DNA of 64,000 bases from Plasmodiophora brassicae (taxonomy: Eukaryota > Endomyxa > Phytomyxea > Plasmodiophorida > Plasmodiophoridae). The notes under the pieces are model-generated. The model did no database searches and was not told the origin of the DNA. It was given only the letters and a program-made list of their open reading frames with translations. The stretch is from assembly GCA_039704465.1 (NCBI GenBank), contig JASFAU010000015.1:682001-746000 (forward strand), in the 5' to 3' direction. Position numbers and translations under genes: made by a program. Below, piece after piece: positions 1 to 10,224 of this stretch. Each line of letters opens with the position of its first letter. Positions within the stretch are counted from its first letter, which is position 1.

Positions 1-500
1 CCACGCTTGCCTCGGTTGTCTCAGCTTCTGCATGGCCAGGATCCGCCACAGTTGTCGGCGTTGACGTTGACGGCGAGGGGGGGCACTGGCGCGGCGAGAC
101 GAGCCGCCGGCGCCAATCCACATCTGGATTAGTCTGGGCTAGCCAGGGCAGACCCAGGATGACGGGATAGGTCGGCGAATTGATCAGATTCAGGACGATC
201 TCACACGAGAACTGGGCGTCCACCGTCGTTCTCAACGGCTGAGTCTCCTGTGATATAGGTGCGAGCTGGCGGCCGTCGACAACGCGGACAGGTATCGGAC
301 GATGCGTCGGGCGGGTAGGCAGAACGTGGAGCCGCGCGAAGGACCAGTCGATAAAGTTGCTAGTCGCGCCACAGTCGATCAAGGCCGTTGTCGAGATACT
401 TTCGGACCCGGTGTATATGGTCATCGGAAGTACGAGATGCGGGACAGAGCGGGCGTGGAGAAACATGAGATCGCTTATTTGAACAGGGTCGGGTTCGGAT
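1..500 (-). pseudogene. Protease region of gypsy-3 pol (partial)
   Basis: Read on the minus strand from about 390 to 125, the frame gives an aspartic protease: TALIDCGATSNFID (catalytic D, codon at 374-376) followed by PIPVRVVDGRQL and VILGLPWLAQTNPD, the usual order in Ty3/gypsy retropepsins. It lies in a different frame from gag and a TAA follows soon after the gag stop in the gag frame, so expression would need a frameshift, or the copy is broken. The gene runs off the window. Confidence 0.75.
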
Positions 501-543
501 GACAATGCAGAGTTTACTGGGTGGCCGGCGAACCCGTTGGCGG

Positions 544-1392
544 TCACCCTTGGACATTTCCCGGTGCAACCGGCGGCCGTTTCGGGCAATCCGCGATCCG
601 GTGGCCATCTTCTTTGCAGTAGAAGCAGAGGCCGTCCTTGCGGGCACGCTCACGGGCATCGGCGGCGACAACCTTCGGAACGGGGTAGCGCGGGCAGAGG
701 TGTTTCGCCTTTTTGACCATCTCGTCGAAGTCGGTGATCATGTCCTCGAACAGTTTTTCCGACAAGGCAGTATGCAGCGACTTCCGGAACTTCGACGCGC
801 GCCGGGCCGAACTCATCTTGAAGGTTGCATCCGCGCGCTGAAGCGCTTGATACAAATTGTTGAACATCAACACATGCTCTTCGACAGGTTCGGTCTGGGT
901 GAGGTTGTCGAAGCACTCCTCCAGCTGTTCGAACGTCGGCACCGGAAACCATTTTGACATCGCGTAGGACAGGTCGGCCATCGTGGCGTCGTCCGGCAGC
1001 CCGAAATAGACTTCCAACGCCGGGCCTTCCAGCGATCTAAGAAGGGCGCTGTGCGCCGCCGGCGGAAGGCGGGTCGTCGATGACGGGAGCTGCAGCGTCC
1101 TTGACAGACACTTCAGAAAGTCGCGGGAGTTCGTGGAACTGTCGCGAATACGCCCGGTAAAGCGGGGCAGGTGGATCTGGTGGTCGACGATGTGTCGGGA
1201 TGTCGGCGACGGCTCGCTCGGCGGCATCTTGTCGGGCAGCGAGCGATTTATCGCTGTCCCAACGGCATCTTCGACCCGGTCGGCCACTACGGACTGCATA
1301 GCTTTCAGCTGGTGCAGCATGTCGCTGACAGTGAGCGTGAGGTCCCGCACTTGATCTGCCAGTGCGGCGATCTGGTCCTCGCTCGTTGTCAT
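544..1392 (-). CDS. Gag polyprotein of gypsy-3
   Basis: About 282 aa from the ATG at 1392 (an upstream in-frame GTG is not needed). The N-terminus is a predicted coiled coil (EDQIAALADQVRDL...), the middle is the capsid-like helical region (SNAHS-type 'ALLRSLEGPALEVYFGL'), and the C-terminus carries one CCHC zinc knuckle, CFYCKEDGHRIADC, followed by a Pro-rich tail. Gag forms the virus-like particle and binds the RNA through the knuckle. The ORF is open throughout and ends in TGA at 544-546, followed by the pol region in another frame. Confidence 0.85.
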   Translation of the reverse strand: MTTSEDQIAALADQVRDLTLTVSDMLHQLKAMQSVVADRVEDAVGTAINRSLPDKMPPSEPSPTSRHIVDHQIHLPRFTGRIRDSSTNSRDFLKCLSRTLQLPSSTTRLPPAAHSALLRSLEGPALEVYFGLPDDATMADLSYAMSKWFPVPTFEQLEECFDNLTQTEPVEEHVLMFNNLYQALQRADATFKMSSARRASKFRKSLHTALSEKLFEDMITDFDEMVKKAKHLCPRYPVPKVVAADARERARKDGLCFYCKEDGHRIADCPKRPPVAPGNVQG

Positions 1393-1408
1393 CGCGAACA
1401 CACCGGTA

Positions 1409-1555
1409 GACGGACAGGAAACGGGAACGGGAACAGGAACGGGCGGGGAGCGGGCGGGCGGAACGGAGCGGGCGGAACGGAGCGGGCGGAACGGAGCGGG
1501 CGGAACGGAGCGGGCGGAACGGAGCGGGCGGAACGGGGCGGGCGGGACGGCGGTG
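1409..1555. repeat. GC-rich minisatellite, 14-bp unit
   Basis: Six or so tandem copies of CGGAACGGAGCGGG (clearest at 1461-1545), preceded by a degenerate GGGAAC run from about 1417. It sits between gypsy-3 and the truncated end of Copia-1 copy A. Reading frames across it (GGRNGAG repeats) are products of the repeat and not genes. The next ~100 bases to 1662 hold nothing recognisable. Confidence 0.85.
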
Positions 1556-1662
1556 ACCGTTGGTTAGTCCGTCAAAATGTCACGATCAGGCAAGCTGATG
1601 CAACGAACGCTTGACGGACTGGCGAAGTCCGTCGCGGGGTTCGGGATTTATTCAGTTATCAC

Positions 1663-4600
1663 ACCGTGCGTCATGGTGCCGGCGAGGTACTTAAGAACGC
1701 GTTGCCCCGCACGCCAATGCTGGATGCCGGGATTCGAGGAGAATTGGGCCAGTACATTCGTTATGTACGCGATGTCGGGACGGCATCGATGGGCGAGCCA
1801 TGTCAGGCAGCCAATAAGTTTGAGGTACGGCTTGGTCGCCATTTCGTCACGGTCGAGGTCGCTTTGTGGACTCATTGTCGTTGATAGGTGAACGCCAGGC
1901 TGGTGCGGCGTGTCGACCGGATGACAATGCGACATGTTGAAGTCGCTCAACACCTTCTCGATGTACTCGGCTTGGTCAAGGGTGATGGCGCCGGTGCCAG
2001 GTTCGCGTCGGATGCGCATGCCAAGCAGGGTCGACGGTTCACCTTGATCGGTGATCTCGGCCATCGTGGAGAGCTTCTCGAGAACGGATTCCGCGAACGG
2101 GACGTCATTGTACGCCAGCAGACCGTCGTCGGTGTGCACCGACATGATCATGAACTTTCCATCGCGATCGTACCGGAAGACGCAGGGGTCCGCGATGATC
2201 GATTCGAATCCGAGTGATAACAGCATCTCCCGAAGCGTCTTGTACCAACGTTCGGCGCCTTGTTTCGTTCCATAAAGGGCCTTTTGCAGTTGACGAACTC
2301 GGTACGGGACGTGATGATCGGTGAAGCCATCCGGCTGACGAATGTAAACATCATGGAGCATGTCGGCGTTCAGGTATGCGGCCCCCCAGTCGGCGAAGAT
2401 GCAGGCCGTGCTGCGCCGCGAGCGCTAGGATAACGAGGAACGCAGTGGCACGGGCGGTCGGCGCGAACGTATCGTCGAAGTCGATGCCGGGGCGTTGTCG
2501 GAAGCCCTGAGCACAGAGTCGGGCGGTGAACTTGCGGATGCCACCGTTGCCACTGAGCGAGGACTTCACTCGGAACACCCACTTGGCGCCAACAGCGATC
2601 TTACTTTTCGGCAGGTCGATTAGCGGGCCGAACGTGTCCTTGGCGTCCAGTGTTGCCATCTGGGTGACGGCGGCGTCCCACCAGTGGCCAGCGAAAGGTG
2701 ATGAGAGGGCATCGACCATTGAGTTGGGTACGGGAATGTCGGTCGCTTTCAGCTTCGACAGGTCGGGTCGTGGTAGACGGGCTGGGTCGATCGGGGCGGA
2801 TACCTTGGCTCGACATGCCTTGGCAGCGGCGCCGCGACATGTCGGACGGTTGGACCTGATGGCCTGATCGATCAGACGGCGCTCCTCAACCTGCTGCCAA
2901 TGCCGGATCAGTCGGCGGGAGCGACGAGGAGGGCGCTGTGTCGGGAACGTTAGGGTCGGATTCTGGAACCAGGCGTCGACCGTCGAGGACCACCGTGTCG
3001 ACGAACGATTGGCCGCCTCCGGCGCCTTCCACCATTCACCAGGCGGTTGACGACGACGATTCGATCGGCGAGGGCGTGGCACGTCGATGACATTGTGGTC
3101 AACGATATCAGCAGCATCGGAATTGTCGTGGACGTCGGGGTCGGCAGCTTCGTTGGGAGAGTCGTTGCTGGACGCCGAACCTTCGTAGTCGGGATCATCT
3201 TCAGCGTCATCATCATCTTCGTCGGTGGATACGTCATCAGGAGACGGTGAGCGCGACGGTCGGACGATCTCGGAAGGCGATGACGCAGCGGCAGGTGACG
3301 GAGGCTCGGGAGGGGATGCTGCGAGAGAGGATGCTGACGTCGATGGTAGAGGTGCCATGACGGCGTCGGAAGAGACGGGCGTCGGGACGATCGTGTCAAC
3401 GTTCGGCGCAGAGCTCGACTCGGGACTGGACGGTGGCGCTGATGATGAACTAGCAGGGCTGGATCTTCCAAAGCCGAATGTGAACGAGGTCTCCAGGAAC
3501 TCGGCAGTCGTGCTCTCGAACGTGTCTTCCCGGTCCACGTCGTAGAACCGCCAAGCCTTCATGCCGGGCGTGAAACCGATAAACACAGCGCGAACACGAC
3601 GAGGCTCCAACTTGCTCGGCTTCTTCGTGGCTGGATGCGGTCGCATGGCATAGGCATCGCAACCGTAGACACGAAGGGCCGAGATGTCAGGTAGGGCGCG
3701 ACGAGCAGCCTCGAACGATGTGCGACGCCCGGGAAGGACTGATCTCGGGTGGATGTTGTACAGTATCGCAGAGTAGGACAGCGACCAGGGCCACGTGGAG
3801 TCAGGCATGCTAGAGTGGCACCGGATTGAGCTTTCGATACCTCAGAGCGTGTGGTTGACGCTTTCAGCGCGGCCGTTCTGCTCGGGCGTGTACGGGACAG
3901 ATTTGCGGTGCAGGATGCCGGACTCGTTGTAGAACAGGACGCACGCCTTGGAGTTGTACTCGCCGCCACCGTCAGTCTGGAACGTCCGGATACCACGTCC
4001 TTCCTGGTTGCGAAGACGCGCGTCATAGTGCTTGATGACGTCGAGCGCCTCCGATTTGCGACGTAGCAGATAGACGGACAGGTACCGAGAGGAATCGTCA
4101 AGCATGGTCTGGTAGTACTCAAAGCCGCCGGCACCGACGACAGGCCACCGTCCGGACAGATCGCTATGGACGAGATCGCCAACACGACGCGCGCGCGACG
4201 TACTGGGAGGGAATGATGACCGTTTGCCCTTGGCGAGTAAACATGCAGCGCATGGACATCGATCTTGCGGCCTCGGGATTGGCCCGTCGAACTTCATGCC
4301 ACGACAACGTTTGTGCAGGATGCGCAGGTTGCCGTAACCCAGGTGGCCGGTTCGAGCGTGCCAGACAGCTGGAGCTGCGGCGGTGACCTTAGCGACGCGG
4401 CATGAGACGCTGGATGCGATCAAGGAGCAGACTCGGGCGGAATGAAGTGTGCCGGGCGCGGAGGTTGGAGCGGATAATGGAATCCGGTACAGGTTATCGT
4501 GTCCTCGTTGACTGACGGCCACTGGCTGACCGACGGGCGCCGTCCAGTTGGCCCCCGAGTAGATCTTCGCGGTATCGCCGTCGAACACGATCTTGTGACC

Positions 4601-5487
4601 TGATCTGGTGAGCTGGCCAACTGATACTAGCGCTTGGCCAAGTCGGGGAACGTGCAGCGAATCGATACTCGTCGCCTGGACATCCATGCCGAATGACGTC
4701 ACGCCTCGACCGGAAGTGGTCGTACGCGACAGATCGGCTAGCTCAACTTCCGGTCCGGTGCCTTGGCGATAGCAGCTGAGATGTCGGCGCAGGGGCGTCA
4801 TCGTCGTGGAACACGCTGAGTCCAGTAGGCCTACTGAGTTCGCGTACACGTCGATGGCGTGGCGTGCCGACAAAGCACGCATCGGCTCGGGCGCCGGATC
4901 GATCGGATGAGCGCCAGACGTTGGATACTCGTTGGACGTTGGTGAGGATGTATTGCTTTTCGCGTTGCTGTCGCGGTACCAGATGTGTCGTTGCAGCGTG
5001 CATTCGCCGTTAGTGTGCTTGGATCCGGGATGGAAGACGCAGGACTCGTTGCGTCGTGGTCCACGGGGACGCGTCGATGTGGCACAACTGGAGCGGTTGG
5101 CCGTTTGGAACGCGTCGTGTCGGTCCCGCACGTCTTGGACTCTGATCTCCTCGCTTGTCAACGACCCGACGACCTCGGAGACACTGTGCAGCGTGTCCAG
5201 AGCACGATTGTGCAGGCCAGCGACGACGGCGTCGAGATCGGATGATGCGTTGGCCAAGATGAGGACGGCGACCAATGCGTCGGTGAGGGACAGCATCTCG
5301 GTCGGTAACGTCGACCGGACGCGATGAGCCGCTGCTTGAACTCGGGCGGCGTACGTGGCGACCGACTCGCCGGGCATGTGCTGGACCGTGACGAGGTCGC
5401 GGACGGCGCGCACGACCGATGCCAGCGACGACGGGCTGTACGCCTGGAACAGCACGCGCCAGCACTTGGCAGCCGAGCCTGCCTGAA
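1663..5487 (-). pseudogene. Copia-1 A gag C-terminus, protease, integrase, RT (broken)
   Basis: From 5487 downwards: rest of gag with a CX3HX4HX4C knuckle-like motif, protease (LLDSACSTT), GAG-pre-integrase, integrase core (LVHSDLSG, FQTDGGGEY, PEQNGRAE) and RT. A nonsense change turns the Cys codon of HTLC into TGA (about 3846), and a deletion near 2380 shifts the frame in RT (HLRQVDW lost). RT continues in another frame to 1663, including the unusual HTDD box. With a stop, a frameshift and no RNase H end, this copy cannot make a full Pol. Confidence 0.85.
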
Positions 5488-5492
5488 ACAAA

Positions 5493-5687
5493 TGTCGAGG
5501 ACCATGTCCTACCACCGGTACACGATGACGCTGTGACTGTGCGCGGCTGTGTCACGTCCACAACAGAGGCTCCGCCACCGTCGCCGTTGCCGGTAACGGC
5601 TTTGGCAAGCCCTGTTACACTGCGTTACGTCGCCATCGTCTCGCGCCGATGTCAGTGGAATAAATCACTTCGTTATCGTCTTCATCA
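5493..5687 (+). repeat. Composite element LTR 1
   Basis: 195-bp LTR, begins TGTCGAGGACC and ends CTTCATCA (TG...CA). It contains AATAAA-like sequence near 5660 (GGAATAAATC). The primer-binding site starts at 5688 with no gap. Confidence 0.9.
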
Positions 5688-5736
5688 GATTAACAGTCGT
5701 AACAGCGCTCTGGGCGTCTCGCTCGCGTCCAACGTC

Positions 5737-6772
5737 ATGGCCGATCGCGGCCGAACGGCGGCGGAATCAGATGTCCAAGATCTCGACGCGCAGCTCGCTG
5801 AGGCCGAGCGACAGGAGAAGATCGCGCGCATCGCATTCCTGCGACAGCAAACCGCATCGTACTCCTGCATCGCCACGACGCCGACGACGCAGCCTCGCCC
5901 AACCACTGTGGACGGCGTAGTGCGTCCAGGTACAGATCGCGTGCCTCCGCCTCGGTTCGACGGCAAGCACGAATCGTTTGCCGCTTGGGCGCCCGCCGCC
6001 GCGTCTTGGTTTACCAACCGTGGATTCGCGGGAATTGTCGGCATCGACCTGGACGGATCGCCGACTCCGAGTATCCCCGACAATGTGGACGAGGATCTGG
6101 AGGCAACTGCTCGGGAGATACTCTTGTTTCAGATGGTCGACAAGACCGTTCTGATCGGCTACAACTTGCTGTACGCCGGTACATCGACGCAATGCTGGCG
6201 CGCTCTCTTCCGCATGCTGCGACCCTGCACGTTTTCGTCTGTCATTCGTGCTTCTAAAGATTTGTTCAGTGTTCGACAGCAAGCCGGTGAATCGGTCGCC
6301 TTGTACGCGGCTCGTCTGCAAGCCGCTGCCCAACGTTTCCGTACAACAGTCCCGAACGACATGCTTCACATGACGGATTCCTTCCTGGCTGTCCTGATGG
6401 CTGGCAACGCCTCATCAGAATTGGACACGGCCGCATCCAACCTGCACAGTCGTGGACTCGAACCGCGGCCTACCGTCACTGAGGTCGCATCAGAAGAGCA
6501 GCGCATTCAAGAGGCTCATGCTGACCGGGAGATATCGTTCGCAACGGCGAACCGTGCAAGCGCTACCGCACACCCGATCAAGGCTCCCGAACGCGATGGA
6601 CTGTGCGTCCTACATACGACCTTGAGGAAGCCGCACACGAATGGCAACTGTTTCCTACAGCGCTCGTTGTGGCGGACGACATCGAATACATCGTCGCAAC
6701 CTGATCAGTACGTCCCGGTTTGCGCCATGTCTGCCCGTCACCCCGCCGTAGACAACAGTTCCGTCGGCCTGC
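5737..6772 (+). pseudogene. Gag fragment of Copia-2 type inside the composite
   Basis: From ATG 5737 (MADRGRTAAESDVQDLDAQLAEAERQEK) the protein follows the Copia-2 gag at 24,891-27,453 nearly residue for residue through the CX3H...HTNGNC knuckle. It has an internal 5-residue deletion (EVVSTLTSEEQ became EVASEEQ) and stops matching at NSSVGLL, exactly where the protease active site (DSGCS) should begin, because LTR 2 starts there. It is thus a gag-only derivative. Whether it makes functional Gag is unknown. Confidence 0.8.
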
Positions 6773-6967
6773 TGTCGAGGACCATGTCCTACCACCGGCA
6801 CACGATGACATTGTGTGGGTGCGCGGCTGTGTCACGTCCACAACAGAGGCTCCGCCACCGTCGCCGTTGCCGGTAACGGCTTTGGCAAGCCCTGTTACAC
6901 TGCGTTACGTCGCCATCGTCTCGCGCCGATGTCGGTGGAATAAATCACTTCGTTATTGTCGTTCTTA
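6773..6967 (+). repeat. Composite element LTR 2
   Basis: 195 bp, same family as LTR 1 with scattered differences (for example GATGACATTGTGTGGG against GATGACGCTGTGACTG). It is followed at 6968 by the same primer-binding site, so it is structurally a 5' LTR. No polypurine tract precedes it. Confidence 0.9.
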
Positions 6968-7496
6968 GATTAACAGTCGTAGCGTTCGCGCGCTTCGAGG
7001 CGGCGAGCCCGCCGGCGCCCGGCGCGCCGGTGCCATCCAGAGCCAGTCCCGCGTCACTGCGTCTCTGCCCTGACCCTGCTTCTGCACAACGCGCCACGAA
7101 CGCCCACTCCAGTCGCGCCACGCGCCAGAGAGCCGAGGCAGATCGTGCAAGCAAGGCAGGCCGTCATTACGGGAATCCAGAACCAGTTCCGGGACGTAAG
7201 CGCCAGGCGTACGCCGGTCGTACGGGCCTCAATCGCTTGCCTCAACCTCTTCTCGATATAACGTTGTCCGCCGGCGCCTTCGGCGTCGGTGTCGTCCCGA
7301 GCCAGGTCCTTCAGTCTCTGTCGTCACTGTCGACTCCGCCCCAGCATATCGCGCCATACATGTCAGCTCTAGCTACGCCACGATCAGTCTCGTGTCGCGT
7401 CAACAAGCCAAGACATACAAGCACGAGCAAGGTCGTGTTGTACATGATCCAGAGTCGAAGATCCAGCCGGGACACGTCCGTTCGACCTCCAACGGC
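6968..7496. other. Internal spacer of composite, no gene seen
   Basis: Begins with GATTAACAGTCGTA (primer-binding site) and then has about 515 bases of GC-rich sequence. Open frames exist on both strands but none shows retroelement motifs. With LTR 2 and LTR 3 it has the form of a TRIM/LARD-like non-autonomous element of about 0.9 kb. Confidence 0.6.
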
Positions 7497-7691
7497 ACGC
7501 AAGGACCATGTCCTACCACCGGTACACGATGACGCTGTGACTGTGCGCGGCTGTGTCACGTCCACAACAGAGGCTCCGCCACCGTCGCCGTTGCCGGTAA
7601 CGGCTTTGGCAAGCCCTGTTACACTGCGTTACGTCGCCATCGTCTCGCGCCGATGTCAGTGGAATAAATCACTTCGTTATCGTCTTCATCA
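7497..7691 (+). repeat. Composite element LTR 3
   Basis: Nearly identical to LTR 1 from 7503 onward and ends CTTCATCA at 7691, but its first six bases (ACGCAA) do not match the TGTCGA start of the other two. It is followed by the target duplication ACAAA at 7692. Confidence 0.85.
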
Positions 7692-7696
7692 ACAAA

Positions 7697-8148
7697 GACA
7701 ACGCGGACGCGATCTTGTGGTCCAGCATGTGGACGAGTAGAATCTCGCGCGCGGCTGCCTCGAGAGCTGGGTCGTGTGCCGTACCGGTTGTCGCAGTCGG
7801 CGAGCCATCTTCGTTGATCCCGATGACGTCCGCGTACCCACGATTGCGAAACCAGAGTGCAGCTGTCTGAACCCAGGACGTGAACGAGTCGGGAGTACCG
7901 TCGAACTTGGGCATGGGCAGTCGGCCTGCGTCGCTTCGGCTGTGCGCCTCGGCGATGATCGGCATGGCCGGGGTCGATGGACAGCTGGTCGGACGCGCCA
8001 GCTGCTGCTGCAGGACACGGAGACGGTCGATCTTCTCCTGCCTGGCGATCGTTGCCTCCGCTTCGGCAATTCGGGTGTCGATCTCCTCGAGCGACAGATG
8101 ACGCAGCGGGTCGTCATCCGTGTTAGGCGTCGCCTGGCGCTCAGCCAT
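7697..8148 (-). pseudogene. Copia-1 A gag, N-terminal part
   Basis: Starts at ATG 8148 with MAERQATPNTDDDPL, a coiled-coil stretch (EEIDTRIAEAEATIARQEKIDRL) and the Gag-like domain 'FDGTPDSFTSWVQTAALWFRNRGY'. It is open until the composite insertion at 7691, after SALSL. The rest of gag resumes on the other side of the insertion (below 5488). The same sequence without interruption is found at 34,474 onward. Confidence 0.85.
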
Positions 8149-8288
8149 GGCGAGTAGAGGCTCAGCGCCTGCGCCTATACGACTGTTAATCTGAGAAAGA
8201 CAATAATGGTATATAACCGATCAGCCGCCCCGCAGCTGCCCCAGAACTGCCCGACTGGCGCAGTCCGTAACTGCCCAACAGACACTGG

Positions 8289-8472
8289 CGCTGTGACAAT
8301 TAGGGGAACGTGCGCTGTGACAATTAGGGGAACGTGCGCTGTGACAATTAGGGGAACGTGCGCTGTGACAATTAGGGGAACGTGCGCTGTGACAATTAGG
8401 GGAACGTGCGCTGTGACAATTAGGGAACGTGCGCTGTGACAATTAGGGGAACGTGCGCTGTGACAATTAGGG
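8289..8472. repeat. 24-bp minisatellite, about 8 copies
   Basis: Tandem copies of CGCTGTGACAATTAGGGGAACGTG. Most units are identical; one lacks a G. It lies just beyond the broken 5' LTR of Copia-1 A. The unit length and lack of spacers rule out CRISPR, and reading frames over it (NCHSARSP) are artefacts. Positions 8208-8288 and 8473-8502 show nothing else. Confidence 0.95.
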
Positions 8473-8502
8473 AGTAATAGGCATTTTAAGACATCAAATC
8501 TA

Positions 8503-8551
8503 TCGTGTATTTGGACTGCCGAAGCCGTCGGTTGCCGTGGACGTTTATTCA
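8503..8551 (-). repeat. Dispersed LTR-like repeat, left half (split by Copia-3)
   Basis: The stretch GACTGCCGAAGCCGTCGG... up to the Copia-3 target site, joined to 13,903-13,975, is the reverse complement of 29,620-29,715 just upstream of gypsy-2. In that orientation it includes AATAAACGTCC. It is probably the R/polyA part of a gypsy-2-family LTR, here as a solo remnant that was the landing site of Copia-3. Confidence 0.65.
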
Positions 8552-8731
8552 TGATTCATAATGGGAAGGCTAGCGACAGTGGCCGACCCATGAGTCACGA
8601 CGACGTGACGCAACTGGTGCACAGTGGCGACCGTGCCACTGTGTGTGCGACGTCATGGGGACGTCGGCTTCCCCCACGTTAGATACACTGGGGACTTTCA
8701 CTTTCCTAAGCGCTTCGAACTGCTTGAATCA
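8552..8731 (+). repeat. Copia-3 5' LTR
   Basis: 180 bp, TGATTCATAATGGG to CTTGAATCA. No difference from the 3' LTR was found by eye. It carries short inner repeats around TGACGCAACTGG. Confidence 0.95.
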
Positions 8732-8745
8732 GATTAAGAGTCCCA
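8732..8745 (+). promoter_or_regulatory. Copia-3 primer-binding site (tRNA-Lys CUU half)
   Basis: GATTAAGAGTCCCA directly abuts the LTR. It lacks the TGG expected for a tRNA 3' end and is instead the complement of a typical eukaryotic tRNA-Lys(CUU) anticodon arm, GGGACTCTTAATC, ending at about nucleotide 40. This fits priming by a tRNA 5' half as in Drosophila copia. Confidence 0.7.
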
Positions 8746-8752
8746 CTCTCTG

Positions 8753-10219
8753 ATGGCGACGATCCCAAGCATCCCAGCCGACCTGGCCCAAGCAGAGGCC
8801 GTGATCGCCCAGATAAGCGCTGCGCTGTCCGAGGCCCAGCGGCAGCAGGATCGGCTGGAGGCGGAGGTTGAACGTCTGCAAGCAGCGGCGGCCGGGAGCG
8901 GGACCGGCCAGCGCGAGAACGCGGCGCTCAAGGATCGTCTGGCGCGGCTGGAAGCTGCGCAGAAGGAAAGGCTGACGGGCCTGAAGGAGTCCGGCATCAA
9001 GATCTCCGTCCAGCTGAAGGGCAAGGACAATTACCTGGTCTGGGCGTCGTCGATGACGACGATGCTCAAGAAGTCGGGCCTGCAAAAGGCCGTGGAGCCC
9101 GCGACGCGCGGGCACAACGAAGAGCCGGCGTCGGAGCAAGAGAGGCTCCACGCAATGTACGCTATCAAGAAGAACGTGCATGAAGACGAACTTCCCTTGA
9201 TACTCGACATACCCGACGACCGTCCGGACCTGGCGTGGAGCGCCATCCAGACGGAGTATTCCGGCCAAACGGGCACGGACCTGGCGATGTTCGACATTCT
9301 TCTGTCAACAACAAAGCTTAAGGCGGGCGCCGACCTCACGGAGACCAAGGCGCACCTGACGGCGATGCGCGACCTGGGCATCAACCTGGCCCGGGCGGAT
9401 CCGAATCGGACGAAGACTGAGTCGGACATGGCGACGAACCTTATCTCGCTGCCATACACCGAGTACAAGGACTTAGTCAACGCGATGCTGCGCGGTCCCA
9501 TCGGAGAGCTGACGCAAAGCAAGGTCCGCGCAGAAGTGCTCGCTCAGTACAAGCGGGGAGCGATAGAGCGCGGCGACGACGACAGCGGCTCCTCGGCGGC
9601 CATGACGACGACGGGGTTCTCCGGCAAGTGCTTCAACTGTGGAAAGGCTGGACACAGGGCGGCCGACTGCCGTAGCCGCAAGAAGACCGGCAACGCCGAG
9701 CGCGGCAAGGCCAGGAACGGCAAGCGGAAGGGGGGCAAAGAGGAAGGCGGTTCGGCGTCGATCGCGCTCCTGACGAGCCTGGCGGGCGTCGAGGACGCGC
9801 CGCGGAAGGGCATCCGCGACTTCATCGTCGACAACGCGGCGACGTGCGGCCACGTGTCCACCCACAAGGCGCACTTCGAGGAGCTGGACTTCATCGCCGA
9901 CAAGGACCGGCCGACGATCGGCGGCATCGGCCCGCAGCGAATCAAGGTCCATGCCAGGGGCAACGTCCGCCTCAAGCTGGCTAACGGCAAGTCGATCACG
10001 CTGACAAACGTCGCGTACGCGCCAGATGCATCCGCGAACATCTTCGCGGTGCGTTCGGCACTCCTGCAGCTCGGCAAGGACGGCAAGACGGGCGCGGAGC
10101 ACCATGAGCAGACGCGCTCAGCCCGGCTCCTGGACGGGGCCGGAAGGACGATCGTGACCAGTACGGTCCGCAAGGGCCTGTACTACCTGGATCTGCACAA
10201 GGTCCAGGATTTCGAGTAG
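8753..10219 (+). CDS. Copia-3 Gag-protease polyprotein
   Basis: 488 aa from ATG 8753. The N-terminus is a coiled coil (about residues 10-80), followed by the Ty1/copia gag domain (KGKDNYLVWASSM...), a CCHC knuckle CFNCGKAGHRAADC near residue 295, a Lys/Arg-rich basic tract, and a protease domain with FIVDNAATCGHVS. The catalytic box reads DNAA instead of the usual DSGA. Integrase continues in a different frame after the TAG at 10,217-10,219. The ORF itself is intact. Confidence 0.9.
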   Translation: MATIPSIPADLAQAEAVIAQISAALSEAQRQQDRLEAEVERLQAAAAGSGTGQRENAALKDRLARLEAAQKERLTGLKESGIKISVQLKGKDNYLVWASSMTTMLKKSGLQKAVEPATRGHNEEPASEQERLHAMYAIKKNVHEDELPLILDIPDDRPDLAWSAIQTEYSGQTGTDLAMFDILLSTTKLKAGADLTETKAHLTAMRDLGINLARADPNRTKTESDMATNLISLPYTEYKDLVNAMLRGPIGELTQSKVRAEVLAQYKRGAIERGDDDSGSSAAMTTTGFSGKCFNCGKAGHRAADCRSRKKTGNAERGKARNGKRKGGKEEGGSASIALLTSLAGVEDAPRKGIRDFIVDNAATCGHVSTHKAHFEELDFIADKDRPTIGGIGPQRIKVHARGNVRLKLANGKSITLTNVAYAPDASANIFAVRSALLQLGKDGKTGAEHHEQTRSARLLDGAGRTIVTSTVRKGLYYLDLHKVQDFE

Positions 10220-10224
10220 CGGGG

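Larger units (their letters stand above)
1..1392 (-). mobile_element. Ty3/gypsy element 3, 5' part (gag-protease), cut by window edge
   Basis: Minus-strand LTR retrotransposon fragment. It holds a gag gene and the beginning of pol (retropepsin); the rest of pol lies beyond position 1. The gag and protease resemble those of gypsy-2 at 29,942-34,246 in layout and motifs but are clearly a different sequence. No LTR is recognised on its 5' side (above 1392), where a GC-rich minisatellite begins. Confidence 0.85.
5493..7691 (+). mobile_element. Composite three-LTR insertion (LTR-gag-LTR-spacer-LTR)
   Basis: One insertion into Copia-1 A flanked by the direct repeat ACAAA (5488-5492 and 7692-7696). 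It contains three related 195-bp LTRs at 5493-5687, 6773-6967 and 7497-7691. The first two are each followed at once by the same primer-binding site (GATTAACAGTCG). Between LTR 1 and 2 lies a Copia-2-type gag without pol; between LTR 2 and 3 lie 529 bases with no convincing gene. The outer ends match a single integration of a recombinant or tandem-LTR cDNA. It has no pol and must rely on related copia enzymes. Confidence 0.85.
1663..8205 (-). mobile_element. Ty1/copia element, Copia-1 copy A (interrupted, truncated both ends)
   Basis: Minus-strand copy of the element seen nearly complete at 17,534-22,773 and 34,247-39,477. Order on the minus strand: LTR scrap (about 8192-8207), primer-binding site (about 8178-8191), gag from ATG 8148, then protease, integrase and RT down to 1663. 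Gag is split by the composite LTR insertion 5493-7691, which has a 5-bp duplication ACAAA on each side (5488-5492, 7692-7696). The 3' end is lost inside RNase H (after AGTMTHG), so the 3' LTR is missing. Removing the insertion restores the gag frame found in the sister copies, which shows the order of events. Confidence 0.9.

Noticed and set aside
1420..1614. Glycine/arginine-rich protein over the 14-bp minisatellite
   Set aside because: The GGRNGAGGTERAERS pattern is a direct readout of the tandem repeat and has no flanking coding signal.
3842..5561. Long antisense frames inside copia elements as separate genes
   Set aside because: They recur at the same positions in every Copia-1 copy, on the strand opposite to clear gag-pol, and show no domains.
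8206..8472. CRISPR-like array or repeat protein from the 24-bp units
   Set aside because: Units are head-to-tail without unique spacers, and the genome is eukaryotic; the encoded NCHSARSP repeats follow only from the minisatellite.
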